DNA from: Stigmatella ashevillena
GTDB taxonomy: Bacteria; Myxococcota; Myxococcia; Myxococcales; Myxococcaceae
Direction of reading: 5' to 3'
Length of the DNA stretch: 64,000 nt
Assembly (NCBI RefSeq): GCF_028368975.1
Contig: NZ_JAQNDM010000002.1
Location: 4,830,425 to 4,894,424 of the forward strand
The notes under the pieces: model-generated
What the model saw: the letters and a program-made list of their open reading frames with translations, nothing else
Told to the model about the DNA's origin: nothing
The model's database searches: none
Shown: positions 19,401 to 27,237 of the stretch, in pieces
Numbering within the stretch: the first letter of the stretch is position 1
How the letters are laid out: each line of letters starts with the position of its first letter
Translations under genes and position numbers: made by a program

Positions 19401-20866
19401 ATGTCCAACACCTTCCAGCCCACGCGCACCACCTGCGTGCCCGAGCTGTGAAAGCGATCCACCCGGGGCGAACCCGGGGCAGGCCCCGCCGAACTCACCG
19501 CCGTCACCACCGTGGTGACGGCCCAGACATGCTCGTCATGCCACGCCGCGAGCAACCGCCGACACACCAACTCATAGAGCCGCTTCTCATCCGGCGGCAG
19601 CCGCTCCCCCTCGGGGGAGGTGGCGGTGGGAATGATGGCGTGGTGATCCGTCACCTTCGCGTCGTCCACGAAGCGCCGACCCAGGGGCTTCTCCCCCGTT
19701 CCGGGCGCCAGCAAGGGCTCGTACGGCGCGCGGATGGCACGCACCACCTCGGGCAGGGTCTCCGCCACCGAGGCCGACAGGTGTCGGCTCGCCGTGCGCG
19801 GATAGCTCAGCAGCTTGTGTTTCTCGTACAGGTTCTGCGCCAGCTCCAACGTCCGCTGCGCGCTGAAGCCATAGAGCCGGTTCGCGTGCCGCTGCAGCTC
19901 CGTCAAGTCATAGAGGAGCGGCGACGGCATCCGCTTCGTCTCGGAGGTGAGCGACTCGATGGAGGCCTGGCCCGAGCGGACCCGCCCCATCACCGCTCCC
20001 GCCTCCACGCCATCGGCCGGCAGGCGCCGGGCCTCGCGGGCCGTCTCCGCCGTGCGGGCCCCTCCCTTCGGCTCCGCCTCGCGGAACCACGTCCCCCGGT
20101 ACTGCGTCCCCGCGGGCACCCCGGGCGCCTGGGGCGCGAAGGTGGCCACCACTTCCAGGTAGTCCTCCGGGACGAAGTCGCGGATGGCCAGCTCCCGCTC
20201 CACCAACATCGCCAAGGTAGGCGTCTGCACGCGTCCCACCGACAGCGTCTCCCCACATGCCAGCGTGTAGAGGCGCGACAGGTTCATCCCCACCAGCCAG
20301 TCCGCCCGGCTGCGCCCCTTCGCCGCGTCCGCCAGCGCGTCGTACGCGCGGCCCTCCTTGAGCGTCCGGAAGCCCTCGCGGATGGCCCCCTCCGTCAGCG
20401 ACGACACCCACAGCCGCTTCACCGGCTTGCGGCACCCGGCGGCCTCGTAGATGTAGCGAAATATGAGCTCGCCCTCGCGCCCCGCATCCGTGGCGCACAC
20501 CACCCCGGCCACCTCGGGCGCGTTCACCACCCCGCGCACCACCTCGAACTGCGACCGTGTGTTCCCAGAGACCACCAAGGGCCACTCGCTGGGCAGCATG
20601 GGCAATTGCTCCCGGTGCCAGCGCTTCCACTCAGGGTGTATCTCGTGTGGCTGCGCCAGTCCCACCAAGTGCCCGATGGCCCACGTCACCACGTAGCCGT
20701 TGCCCCGGAACCAGCCCTCGCCCCGCTGCGTGGCCCCGAGCGCCCGGGCGATGTCCCGCGCCACCGCGGGCTTCTCGGCCACCACGGCCAGCACGGACGA
20801 AGGCCCTCGGGGCGTCATGCCTCCGCCTGTCTGCTGGCGTGTCTCCCTCTCGGGTGCTGTGCCCAT
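16427..20866 (-). CDS. Topoisomerase III - RecQ helicase - HRDC fusion protein
   Basis: One uninterrupted frame of about 1479 residues joins two enzymes. The N-terminal 700 residues are a type IA topoisomerase of the TopB class: TOPRIM start [20 protein letters not shown], the motif [19 protein letters not shown], and catalytic Tyr near residue 355 in [14 protein letters not shown] low-complexity Ser/Pro/Ala linker leads to RecQ: Walker [16 protein letters not shown] near 780, [18 protein letters not shown] near 880, a four-Cys zinc site with CGLCDVC near 1190, and a winged-helix part. A second basic linker leads to a C-terminal HRDC domain. It would pass or decatenate strands at structures unwound by its own helicase. 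I chose the start at 20866 because GAGGTG lies 7 bases upstream; ATGs at 20881 and 20818 are alternatives. Confidence 0.93.
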   Translation of the reverse strand: MGTAPERETRQQTGGGMTPRGPSSVLAVVAEKPAVARDIARALGATQRGEGWFRGNGYVVTWAIGHLVGLAQPHEIHPEWKRWHREQLPMLPSEWPLVVSGNTRSQFEVVRGVVNAPEVAGVVCATDAGREGELIFRYIYEAAGCRKPVKRLWVSSLTEGAIREGFRTLKEGRAYDALADAAKGRSRADWLVGMNLSRLYTLACGETLSVGRVQTPTLAMLVERELAIRDFVPEDYLEVVATFAPQAPGVPAGTQYRGTWFREAEPKGGARTAETAREARRLPADGVEAGAVMGRVRSGQASIESLTSETKRMPSPLLYDLTELQRHANRLYGFSAQRTLELAQNLYEKHKLLSYPRTASRHLSASVAETLPEVVRAIRAPYEPLLAPGTGEKPLGRRFVDDAKVTDHHAIIPTATSPEGERLPPDEKRLYELVCRRLLAAWHDEHVWAVTTVVTAVSSAGPAPGSPRVDRFHSSGTQVVRVGWKVLDIGGGQRPPKGREGKGPKEEGEGKEPEDEPQDLPAVLARGQKQRVEDVEAVKKRTRPPPRLTDASLLTAMETAGRTLDEKELADAMKETGLGTPATRAAIIEVLLEREYLQRRGKSLEVTEKGIRLIQVVHPDVKTPAMTGQWEAWLQRIERGQGDLQAFLRGIEAYVIEVVGKMPAQPLPPRGEAPRPPSPSSAPSSGAPQASATVLGVQRAASAPLSSPRQAGASPSSPSTVRARVEAPQGTSRRSVERTPRTPTPPHALRGLLKEAFGFEDFRPYQEEVCKAATAGEDLLLVMPTGAGKSLCYQLPGLARAGTTLVVSPLIALMEDQVTRLQSLGFAAERIHSGRDRAASRQVCTDYLEGRLDFLFIAPERLGVPGFVELLARRPPALIAIDEAHCISQWGHDFRPDYRLLGARLPLLRPSPVVALTATATPDVQRDIVQQLGLKGLRGGASRTFIHGFRRTNIAIEVRELNPGQRGDAIRDVLAEPENRPAIVYASTRKHAEQFAERLAEDFPSAVYHAGMAPADRDRVQSAFLSGRLEVIVATTAFGMGIDKADVRTVVHAALPASLEGYYQELGRAGRDGKPSRAVLLHSYVDRRTHEFFHQRDYPEPSVLAKLFHAASPELEPKEAIQARVRMDPEVFDKALEQLWIHGGLEMTPDESVRRGRPEWPAPYTAQRERKMLHLEQMGRYAEASGCRMRHLVSHFGDVQDSGKPCGLCDVCAPETCVTLRFAEPGERELQALGRILDALHERDGQATGRLHRELFGDALPRREFERLVGGMVRAGLTRLSGDSFEKDGQSISFQRLTLTPEGQRTRVIEPNLVMLPMPLEAKSAKKRRTSRGKAAGARPAKPRRAAPRGAPEARRAAPRQPPGGNASVVRDWEGMDAPPMAEEDWEETQDIGVRRGGGGRQAMPPPKPSPALVEALKAWRLAEARKRRVPAFRILTDRVLGAIAAMRPEDREALMAIQGVGPKLVERYGAQLLALVGR

Positions 20867-21040
20867 CTCATCCCACCTCATACCTCCCCCTCCCCCGGCC
20901 CGCCTACCCACCCCGTGACGTCCCACCGCTCACGGCGAGCCCCCTTCCTTATCCCGGTGGACCGACACCTCGCCCGCCCCGGCGCCTCCTTGCACACAAG
21001 GCCGCCCGCTCTGCGGACAAGAAGGCATTCATCCCACCTG

Positions 21041-21187
21041 TGTGAAACCATTCACAGCCATTCAATCCCTCTCCTGTGAAACGCGTCACACAAAAGGCAC
21101 TCCGGTGTGAAGCCTTTCACCGCTCCGAGCCCCTCGGGTGTGACGCCGCTCACAGGCTCGGGCCCCTCGGGTGTGAAACCTTTCACA
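21041..21187. promoter_or_regulatory. Phased array of five TGTGA-N6-TCACA operators
   Basis: Five near-identical 16-base palindromes stand at 21041-21056, 21075-21090, 21106-21121, 21139-21154 and 21172-21187. Four are perfect TGTGA-N6-TCACA; the third has a final C instead of A. Start-to-start distances are 34, 31, 33 and 33 bases, about three helical turns, so all lie on one face of the DNA. The form is the classical CRP/FNR-family site. The spacers also partly repeat (CCCCTCGGG precedes the last two). The array lies 164 bases before the small plus-strand gene and 175 bases before the divergent topoisomerase-helicase gene, and may serve either. The rest of 20867-21350 shows no gene. Confidence 0.8.
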
Positions 21188-21350
21188 CCCCCGCGAGAGC
21201 GCTGTACACGGTGATGTTTTCATGCAACTGTTTGCATCAGCTTCCCGGGGCGGCGGCGCCATTGCCCGCTCCGGATCGCGCCTTCCGCCAGGGCGATCAG
21301 GGGAGTGGTACCGCGCAGCCACCATGGTCTGTGCATCCAGGAGACGCGCA

Positions 21351-21743
21351 ATGTCGCAATCGCTTGAGCAGCACCGTTCGCAGGGGGGGAAGTTGCCGGG
21401 GGGGGTGTGCGAGCTGGTCCTGTTCGCGGACGAGGGCACGGGTGCCCCCGCGACGAAGGCGCTCTCCCGGATGTCGTGGGGGGGCAGTGAGCTGTCCATG
21501 GAAGAGACTGTCACGGCACCGGGGCTGGCCGCTTTCGGTGGGGAAAAGCGGTTGCAGCTCGCCGCCCTCGCGGCCTCGAGGGTGACGCTTTCGTTGCGCC
21601 AGGTGGTGGAGGGAAGGACGTGGCTCGCTTCGCTGCTGCGCAGCCCGGAGTCCCGCCAGGGGCCCGCGGCGCGCCGCCGGACGAGCCGGGTTCTGGCCCT
21701 CCATCCCACGCGGCTGGTGAACGTGCTGAACAAAGAATGCTGA
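21351..21743 (+). CDS. Hypothetical protein, 130 residues, downstream of the operator array
   Basis: I do not recognise this protein. The ATG is preceded by AGGAG with good spacing, third positions are strongly G/C, and a textbook terminator lies downstream, so I believe it is a real transcription unit. The product (MSQSLEQHRSQGGKLPG ... ELVLFADEGTG) has no signal peptide, no membrane helix and no known motif. Its C-terminus is Arg-rich (AARRRTSRVLALHPTRLVN). Its last codons come from a 14-base tandem repeat. The operator array upstream implies tight regulation by a CRP-like factor. Confidence 0.6.
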   Translation: MSQSLEQHRSQGGKLPGGVCELVLFADEGTGAPATKALSRMSWGGSELSMEETVTAPGLAAFGGEKRLQLAALAASRVTLSLRQVVEGRTWLASLLRSPESRQGPAARRRTSRVLALHPTRLVNVLNKEC

Positions 21744-21758
21744 ACAAAGAGTGCTGAA
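21723..21758 (+). repeat. 14-base tandem repeat at the 3' end of a gene
   Basis: GTGCTGAACAAAGA, ATGCTGAACAAAGA and GTGCTGAA follow each other: 2.6 copies of a 14-base unit. The first copy supplies the final codons and the second carries the stop codon of the 130-residue protein. The unit is not a multiple of three, so a change in copy number would alter the protein's end. Confidence 0.75.
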
Positions 21759-21880
21759 GTCCTCTCCAGGGGGCGCCGGGGAATCCAAGGGCTCCGGCCT
21801 CCCTGGATGAGGATGCAGTCCGAAACCCGGGACGGATTCGCTCTCCTGAGGGGGTGAACGAACGCTGGCCCGGGTCGGTG

Positions 21881-21920
21881 AAGGGGATGTCTCGCAAGAG
21901 GCACCCCCTTTGCTTTTTTT
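21881..21920 (+). terminator. Strong intrinsic terminator
   Basis: The stem AAGGGG-AT-GTCTC closes on a GCAA tetraloop with GAGGC-AC-CCCCTT. TGC and seven T residues follow directly. The GNRA loop, long stem and T-tract make it an unusually good factor-independent terminator for this GC-rich DNA. It is oriented to end transcription from the small gene at 21351-21743. It finishes one base before the stop codon of the convergent epimerase gene. Confidence 0.85.
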
Positions 21921-23060
21921 CTAGGGCCGGGCCGTGGGCGGCCCCCCAGCCCCCGCCTGCTGGTGCCAGGCGGCGAGCACCTCGCGCTCCCGCTCCGAGG
22001 AGAGGCCCGAGCGCAGCTTCGCCTGCCGCTCCGGGGGCAGCGTCCGGAACCAGGTCAGCGTGTCCCGCACGGTCTCTTCCAGGGGGCGGAACCCCAGCCC
22101 CCGGGCCTGGGCCCGGGCGTTGCTCACCCGGCTCATGCCCAGCTCCGCGCTGGCGCGGGGAATCCACACGGGCATGTCCGACCAGGGGCTCACCTTCTGC
22201 GCCTCCAGGAAGGGGGTGGCCGCCCAGGTGAAGGTGGCGTTGCCTCCATTGGCCGCCTTGCACGTCTCCAGCAGCTTGCGAATGGGCAGCGTGTCCGCCG
22301 GCCCCGTCGCGTTGAAGACACCCATGTCTTGGTTTTCCACCAGGTCCACGAGGAAGGCCGCCAAGTCCCTCACGTCAATGAATTGCACCGGGTCCTCGCC
22401 ATCCCCCGGGGCCAGCACCTCTCCCCCCTGCGCCACACGCACCGGCCAGTAGGTGAAGCGGTCCGTCGGGTCGTCCGGCCCCACGATGAGGCCCGGCCGC
22501 ACGTTCGAGACGCGCCCCGGCATGGCGCGCTCCGCGGCCTGCTCGCACAGCGCCTTGAGGGCGCCGTAGTGCTGGGAGACGTCCTCCGTCGTCTCGTCCG
22601 CCACCGTGGCCAGGGGCGAGTCCTCGTTGATGCCGCCCTTGCTCGTGTCTTCGTAGACGGAGATGGAGGAGACGAACAGGTAGTGGCCCACATGGGGGGC
22701 GAGCAGCTCCGCGCTGGCCTTCACCACCCGCGGCACATACCCGGAGGTGTCGATGACGGCATCCCACTTCCGGCCCTCCAGGGCCTGGAGCTTGCCGTCG
22801 CGGTCGCCCTGGAGCTTTTCCACCTGCGGGAAGAGCCCGGGCCGTGTCTTCCCCCGGTTGAAGAGGGTGAGGGTATGGCCCCGGGACAGGGCCCGCTCCA
22901 CCAGCGCGGGGCCCAGGAAGGCGGTCCCCCCCAGAATGAGGATCTTCTTCTTCGCCACGGGCCGCTCCCGGTCCGCTGTCTTCGTCGAAGCACAGCCCAT
23001 CGCCCAGAGCGAGCCGAGCGCGGCCGCCCCCTTCATCAATCTCCTGCGAGTCAGACTCAT
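21921..23060 (-). CDS. Tat-exported lipoprotein NAD-dependent epimerase/dehydratase
   Basis: A 379-residue extended SDR/epimerase. The N-terminus MSLTRRRLMKGAAALG is a twin-arginine signal and ends in a lipobox (LWAMGC), so the enzyme should be folded in the cytoplasm and then anchored outside it. The Rossmann nucleotide-binding motif is ILILGGTAFLGPALVERA, followed by FNRGKT, VIDTSGYVPR, LFVSSISVYED and the catalytic YxxxK-like HYGALKALCE. An outward-facing NAD-dependent epimerase is uncommon, and the substrate is unknown. GGAGG precedes the start by 11 bases. Longer in-frame readings to the right would run into the transporter gene and are rejected. Confidence 0.87.
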   Translation of the reverse strand: MSLTRRRLMKGAAALGSLWAMGCASTKTADRERPVAKKKILILGGTAFLGPALVERALSRGHTLTLFNRGKTRPGLFPQVEKLQGDRDGKLQALEGRKWDAVIDTSGYVPRVVKASAELLAPHVGHYLFVSSISVYEDTSKGGINEDSPLATVADETTEDVSQHYGALKALCEQAAERAMPGRVSNVRPGLIVGPDDPTDRFTYWPVRVAQGGEVLAPGDGEDPVQFIDVRDLAAFLVDLVENQDMGVFNATGPADTLPIRKLLETCKAANGGNATFTWAATPFLEAQKVSPWSDMPVWIPRASAELGMSRVSNARAQARGLGFRPLEETVRDTLTWFRTLPPERQAKLRSGLSSEREREVLAAWHQQAGAGGPPTARP

Positions 23061-23095
23061 GTCCGTGTTGTCCTCCGGGAAAAATACGTGAGGCC

Positions 23096-24379
23096 TCAGA
23101 GGGCCTGGGCATCCGTGGAAAGGGCGGCGGGCGCCTGGGTGCGTTCGCGGACGCGGGGGTGGCGGGCCAGGTAGACGGAGACCGCCAGCCACAGCCCGGC
23201 CACGGGGGCGGAGGCCAGCAACAGTCCCGCGGCGCCCAGCCCCAGCGCCTTGAGCCCGTCTTCGATCCAGGTCGCCAGCGTGTCGCCGCCCCGGTACACC
23301 ACCGTGTCGATGACGCTCTTGGCCTTGTACTTCTCCTCGCGGCCCACCGTGGTGAAGAGCAGCTCGCGGGACGGGCGCTCCAGGGCGTAGTGCGTGGCCC
23401 CCCGCAACGAGCGGACCCCGATGAACAACCACACCGAGGGCAGCACCGCCAACCCCACGAAGCCCAGCAGGGTGAGCACCGGCGTCACCGCCAGCGCCAC
23501 CACCAGCCCCAGCTTCGACAGGAGGCGCGCCGTGACGAGGGTCTGGAGCCCCAGCGTGACAACCTGCACCCACAGATCGATGTTGGCGAATGCCGCCGTG
23601 CGCTCGGCCTCGCCAATGGCCACCGCGTCCACGAGCCGCACCTGCAGGAGGTACAGGAAGGTGGAGGTGACGGTGTAGAAGACCGTCTGGAACCCCAGCG
23701 CCATCAGGAACGGCGAGGTGGCCAGCAACCGGAGCCCCGCGAGGATGCCGCCCCCCACCGGCCCCTCCTCGGACGGCGTGGCATGGGCATCATGGGCCCA
23801 GCGCGAGAGCCGCTGGACGCACCGCACGCTCACCTCCAGCAGCACCAGCGCCACGAGAATCAGGTTCACGGGCCCCACGGGAACGGCCAGCACACGCACC
23901 AGCAGCAGCCCGGCGATGACGCCCGCGGTGCCCCCCGCGGCGATGAGGCCAAAGAGGCGCCGGGCCTGCTCGCTGGCGAACAGGTCCGCCATGAAGCTCC
24001 AGAAGATGGAGACGACAAAGAGGTTGTAGACGCTGACCCAGACATAGAAGGCGCGCGCCACCCACTCGCGCGACACGCCCAGCTTCAGCAGCACGAAGAA
24101 GCCCAGCAGCTGCACCAGGAAGAGGCGGTAGATGAACGGAATGACGCGCCTGCGAGGCCAACGCGACACCAGCGCCGAGAACACAGGCACGGCGACCAGC
24201 ATCACCCCGAAGGTGGCCATGAACAGCCACTTGAGCTGCCTCACCCCGCCGGCCGTGCCCATCGCGTCGCGCAGCGGCTTGAGGATGAAGTAGCCCCCCA
24301 TCAACGTGAAGAAATAGAGGAAGGACCAGAGCACCGCCCCCCCCTCCTCCTCCCTCACCTCCACGAAGCGTCTGAGCAT
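23096..24379 (-). CDS. ATP/ADP-translocase-like membrane transporter
   Basis: A 427-residue protein with about twelve hydrophobic helices. The N-terminal motif FFTLMGGYFILKPLRDAMG and the middle GLIAAGGTAGVIAGLLL resemble the nucleotide (NTP/NDP) antiporter family known from plastids and rickettsias, whose relatives in free-living bacteria are of unknown substrate. The segment ERPSRELLFTTVGREEKYKAKS is also typical of these relatives. It follows the aminotransferase gene on the same strand, with about 105 bases between, and precedes the epimerase by 35 bases. I would call it a member of the AAA/MFS-like group and not assign ATP as substrate. Confidence 0.78.
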   Translation of the reverse strand: MLRRFVEVREEEGGAVLWSFLYFFTLMGGYFILKPLRDAMGTAGGVRQLKWLFMATFGVMLVAVPVFSALVSRWPRRRVIPFIYRLFLVQLLGFFVLLKLGVSREWVARAFYVWVSVYNLFVVSIFWSFMADLFASEQARRLFGLIAAGGTAGVIAGLLLVRVLAVPVGPVNLILVALVLLEVSVRCVQRLSRWAHDAHATPSEEGPVGGGILAGLRLLATSPFLMALGFQTVFYTVTSTFLYLLQVRLVDAVAIGEAERTAAFANIDLWVQVVTLGLQTLVTARLLSKLGLVVALAVTPVLTLLGFVGLAVLPSVWLFIGVRSLRGATHYALERPSRELLFTTVGREEKYKAKSVIDTVVYRGGDTLATWIEDGLKALGLGAAGLLLASAPVAGLWLAVSVYLARHPRVRERTQAPAALSTDAQAL

Positions 24380-24484
24380 GGGTGACGGTCGCGCCCCTCA
24401 CGGCAACGGCACCGCCCTTCCTCTCGGGCGTGCCGCCCTCAACCTCGTGCCAAGACGCCTATTCCCGGGCCCCGGCGCGCAGGC

Positions 24485-25777
24485 TCACCCGCCGGCCAGC
24501 ACCGCCCGCAGGGCGGCCTCCACCCGGGGCAGCGCCTCCTGGATCTCCGTCACGGACGTGGCCCCCACCGAGAGCCGGAACCAGCCCGTGTCCTCCATCA
24601 ACCCGAACGCCTGGAAGGGCACCACCGCGAAGCTCGCCTTGTCCAGCAAGAGCTTGCGGATGTCGTCATTGCCCTTCAGCCCCGCCTTGCCCACCAGATC
24701 GAAGCGCACCGAGAGGTAGATGGCTCCCTGCGGCGCGATGGCCTCCACCGGCAGCCCCGCCGCGCGCATCCGCGTGAAGCCCTGGTGCAGCGCCTCCAGC
24801 CGCACGTCCACCTGGCGCCGCATCGACTCCAGGAAGGCGGTGTTGGAGCCCACCGCGTCCAGGTAGCGCGCTGTCGCCACCTGCTCGGCCTTGGGCGCCC
24901 ACGCCCCCACGTGCCCCAGCACATCGCGCATCCGAGAGATGAGCGCCGGTGGCCCCACCCCCCACCCCACGCGCACCCCCGTGGCCGCGAAGGCCTTGGA
25001 GATGCCATCCACGAAGACGGTGTAGTGCGCCATCTCGGGCACCAGCTCCACCGGCGTCACGTGCTTCACCCGGCCGAAGCTCAGCGTCCAGTAGATGTGG
25101 TCATACATCAGGATGAGCGGCCGCTCGCCCCGCCCCTGGCGCGCCCGGTTCTCCGCCACGATTTGCTCGCAGATGGCCTTGAGCGCCCCCGGGTCGATCA
25201 TCGTCCCGGTGGGGTTGAGCGGACTGCCCAGGCACAAGAGCCGCGCGCCCGGCAGGTGCGGCGTCAACTGCTCCACCGTGGGCATGAAGCCATGGGCGGC
25301 GTCCGTGACGACCACCGTCTCTTTGGCCCCCATCATGTGCACGTAGTGGTTGTTGTTCCACGAAGGCACCGGGTAGATGACCCGGTCCCCGGCATCCAGC
25401 ACCGTTTGGTACGTGCCGTAGATGATGGGCCGCGCGCCGCCGGTGATGACGATCCCCTCCACCGGGTACTTCAATCCCAGGCTCCGCTCGTAGAAGCGCT
25501 GCACGCTCAAGCGCAGCTCCAGCACCCCATCCGAGGGCGGGTAGTTCGTCTCCCCGGCCTGGAGCGCCGCGGAGATGCCCTCGCCCAGCGCGGTGGGAAT
25601 GGGGAACTCGCGCGGACTGAAGTCTCCCACGGTCAGGTTGCACACCTGGCGCCCCTGGGCGGCCAGCTCGCGAATCTCCGCCGCGATGCGGAGGATGTCG
25701 CTGCCCTTCAGGCCGCGCGCCATGGTGCCAACGTGGGTGTCTTCCCGCTTGGGAAGAGAGGTCAGATCGAGGGCCAT
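24485..25777 (-). CDS. Class I/II PLP-dependent aminotransferase
   Basis: A 430-residue fold-type I aminotransferase. Visible motifs are NYPPSDG near the start, the substrate/PLP segment SPLNPTGTMI, the Asp-Tyr pair in LILMYDHIYW, and the PLP lysine in VDGISKAFAATGVRVGW followed by the phosphate-binding Arg. It belongs with the aspartate-aminotransferase-like enzymes; the donor and acceptor cannot be read from sequence. I chose the ATG at 25777 because the domain begins right after it. An in-frame ATG at 25834 would add 19 non-conserved residues. The gene is divergent from the DUF1028 gene across about 380 bases of structured non-coding DNA. Confidence 0.9.
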   Translation of the reverse strand: MALDLTSLPKREDTHVGTMARGLKGSDILRIAAEIRELAAQGRQVCNLTVGDFSPREFPIPTALGEGISAALQAGETNYPPSDGVLELRLSVQRFYERSLGLKYPVEGIVITGGARPIIYGTYQTVLDAGDRVIYPVPSWNNNHYVHMMGAKETVVVTDAAHGFMPTVEQLTPHLPGARLLCLGSPLNPTGTMIDPGALKAICEQIVAENRARQGRGERPLILMYDHIYWTLSFGRVKHVTPVELVPEMAHYTVFVDGISKAFAATGVRVGWGVGPPALISRMRDVLGHVGAWAPKAEQVATARYLDAVGSNTAFLESMRRQVDVRLEALHQGFTRMRAAGLPVEAIAPQGAIYLSVRFDLVGKAGLKGNDDIRKLLLDKASFAVVPFQAFGLMEDTGWFRLSVGATSVTEIQEALPRVEAALRAVLAGG

Positions 25778-25928
25778 CGAGATGTCGCTCCGGTCGGCGC
25801 CCGGCACCGCTGCCTGCTCGGGCGGCGGGACCATACACGCCTTCCCAACATCCAAAGTGGTTTGAGGAGCGTAGAACTCGCCTCGAAGGGCAACGTGCAA
25901 ACCCGCCTCCCAGGACACGACGGGACGT

Positions 25929-26023
25929 CAGGTGTGACCCACCTGTCCCCAAAAACGTCGCCCTTTCGGACAGGCAAGCCCTGGGGGCTCGCGGTACACG
26001 AGAAGACCGCGAGAGCTGTTTTT
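25929..26023 (+). promoter_or_regulatory. Attenuator-like leader with alternative stems and a terminator
   Basis: Three stems can form on the plus strand. Stem A is CAGGTG-TGACC-CACCTG (25929-25945). Stem B is CCTGTCC (25942-25948) with GGACAGG (25968-25974). A and B share four bases, so they exclude each other. Stem C is CTCGCGGT (25988-25995) with ACCGCGAG (26006-26013), followed by AGCTG and five T, a terminator form. The element lies 137 bases before the DUF1028 start, which suggests conditional termination of that transcript or the end of a small RNA. The rest of the 25778-26159 gap shows nothing I can name. Confidence 0.5.
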
Positions 26024-26159
26024 CAAAGAAAATAAGCAAAATAGGACACTGCTCAAAGAACGGATAAACGCCAGAACCGGAGGGGCTTGTCCCTTGCAAG
26101 TGCCTCCCAACGCACCGGGTCCCCCCTCCGTTCCCCCTCTGCCCCCGCGAGGTCTCACC

Positions 26160-27158
26160 ATGACACCCGACTCTCGATGCTTCTTCGTACTGGCCCTCTT
26201 GCTCTCGGCGGCGGCCTCCGCTCAGTCCGAGCCCCAGGCCGCGCTCAACCCCGACGTGCTCGGCACCCGCTCCATCGTGGCGTGCGATGTGACGGCCCAA
26301 GCCTGCGGCGTGGCCGTGATGTCTTTTCCTGTCACCTCCTCCATGGTGCCCTACGGCAAGCCCGGCCTGGCGCTGGCCAACCAGATGCTGCCCTCGGTGG
26401 AGATCGCCAACACCATCATCGCCCGCATCGACTCGGGCCAGCACCCACAGCAGGCCATCAATGCCGCGCTCTCTCAGCCGGACGCCGCGCCGGGAAGTCG
26501 GCAGATTGGCGTGGCGATCCTGAGGAACAACACCGTGCAGGTGGGCCAGTACACGGGCCAGGACAGCTGGACGGAGCGGTGCTCGCTGCTGGGCGCCACC
26601 TACGCGGTCCAGGCCGCAGGACAGACGAGCGCCGCGGTGTGCCAGGCCATGGCGCAGGGATTCGAGCGCGCGCGCGGCAGCCTCGCCGTGCGGCTCATGG
26701 AGTCGCTCAAGGCGGGCGCCGCGGTCGGCCAGGACGCGCGCGGCGAGCGCTCGGGCACCGTGCGCGTCTGGGCCCCGGCCTCGCAAACGGACGGCTTCAC
26801 CCACTACATCGCTGACGCCTCGGTGGCCGGCAAGCGGGACGCGCTCCAACTGCTGGAGTCCGAGCTGTTCCGGTACCTGGGGCAGATGGTCCGTGAGTCT
26901 CCCGCGAACCGGGTGGAGTTGGATCCCTGGACCATCATGAGCCTGAAGTGGGCGCTCAAGGAGACGCGGTACTACCGCGGCATGGTGGACTTCCTGTGGA
27001 CGCCCGAGGCCGAGACGGCCCTGATGGCGTACCAGGCCTCCAACGCCCTCTTCCCCCGGGGCACCCTCCGGTCCAGCGGAAAAACCTACATCGACTGGGC
27101 CCTCGTGCAGTTCATCCTGCGCGCGCCAGAGGGCTCGGTGCAGTCCGCTTCCCGGTAA
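26160..27158 (+). CDS. Secreted DUF1028 (Ntn-hydrolase-like) protein with PG-binding-like C-terminus
   Basis: A 332-residue protein with a signal peptide (RCFFVLALLLSAAASAQS). The DUF1028 domain follows (about 30-225): SIVACDVTAQACGVAVMS at its start and GAAVGQDARGERSGTVRVW at its end, the two conserved ends of the family, which is thought to have an Ntn-hydrolase fold. The C-terminal third (LKWALKETRYYRGMVDFLWT ... ALMAYQASN) resembles a peptidoglycan-binding type 1 repeat. A secreted cell-wall-associated hydrolase is a fair inference; activity is unproven. The start has GAGGT 8 bases upstream. Confidence 0.8.
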   Translation: MTPDSRCFFVLALLLSAAASAQSEPQAALNPDVLGTRSIVACDVTAQACGVAVMSFPVTSSMVPYGKPGLALANQMLPSVEIANTIIARIDSGQHPQQAINAALSQPDAAPGSRQIGVAILRNNTVQVGQYTGQDSWTERCSLLGATYAVQAAGQTSAAVCQAMAQGFERARGSLAVRLMESLKAGAAVGQDARGERSGTVRVWAPASQTDGFTHYIADASVAGKRDALQLLESELFRYLGQMVRESPANRVELDPWTIMSLKWALKETRYYRGMVDFLWTPEAETALMAYQASNALFPRGTLRSSGKTYIDWALVQFILRAPEGSVQSASR

Positions 27159-27237
27159 ACCAGGGCTGGCACCCGGTGTCCGCTCATGCGAGAGGGGACA
27201 CCCGCCCGGAGCTCCGGGCGTCTTGGGAGGGTGAGGG

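Noticed and set aside
18773-21079. A 768-codon open frame on the plus strand opposite the topoisomerase-helicase gene
   Set aside because: It mirrors the third-position bias of the real gene on the other strand, has no domain and is rich in His, Arg and Gln repeats. It is an antisense shadow in high G+C DNA.
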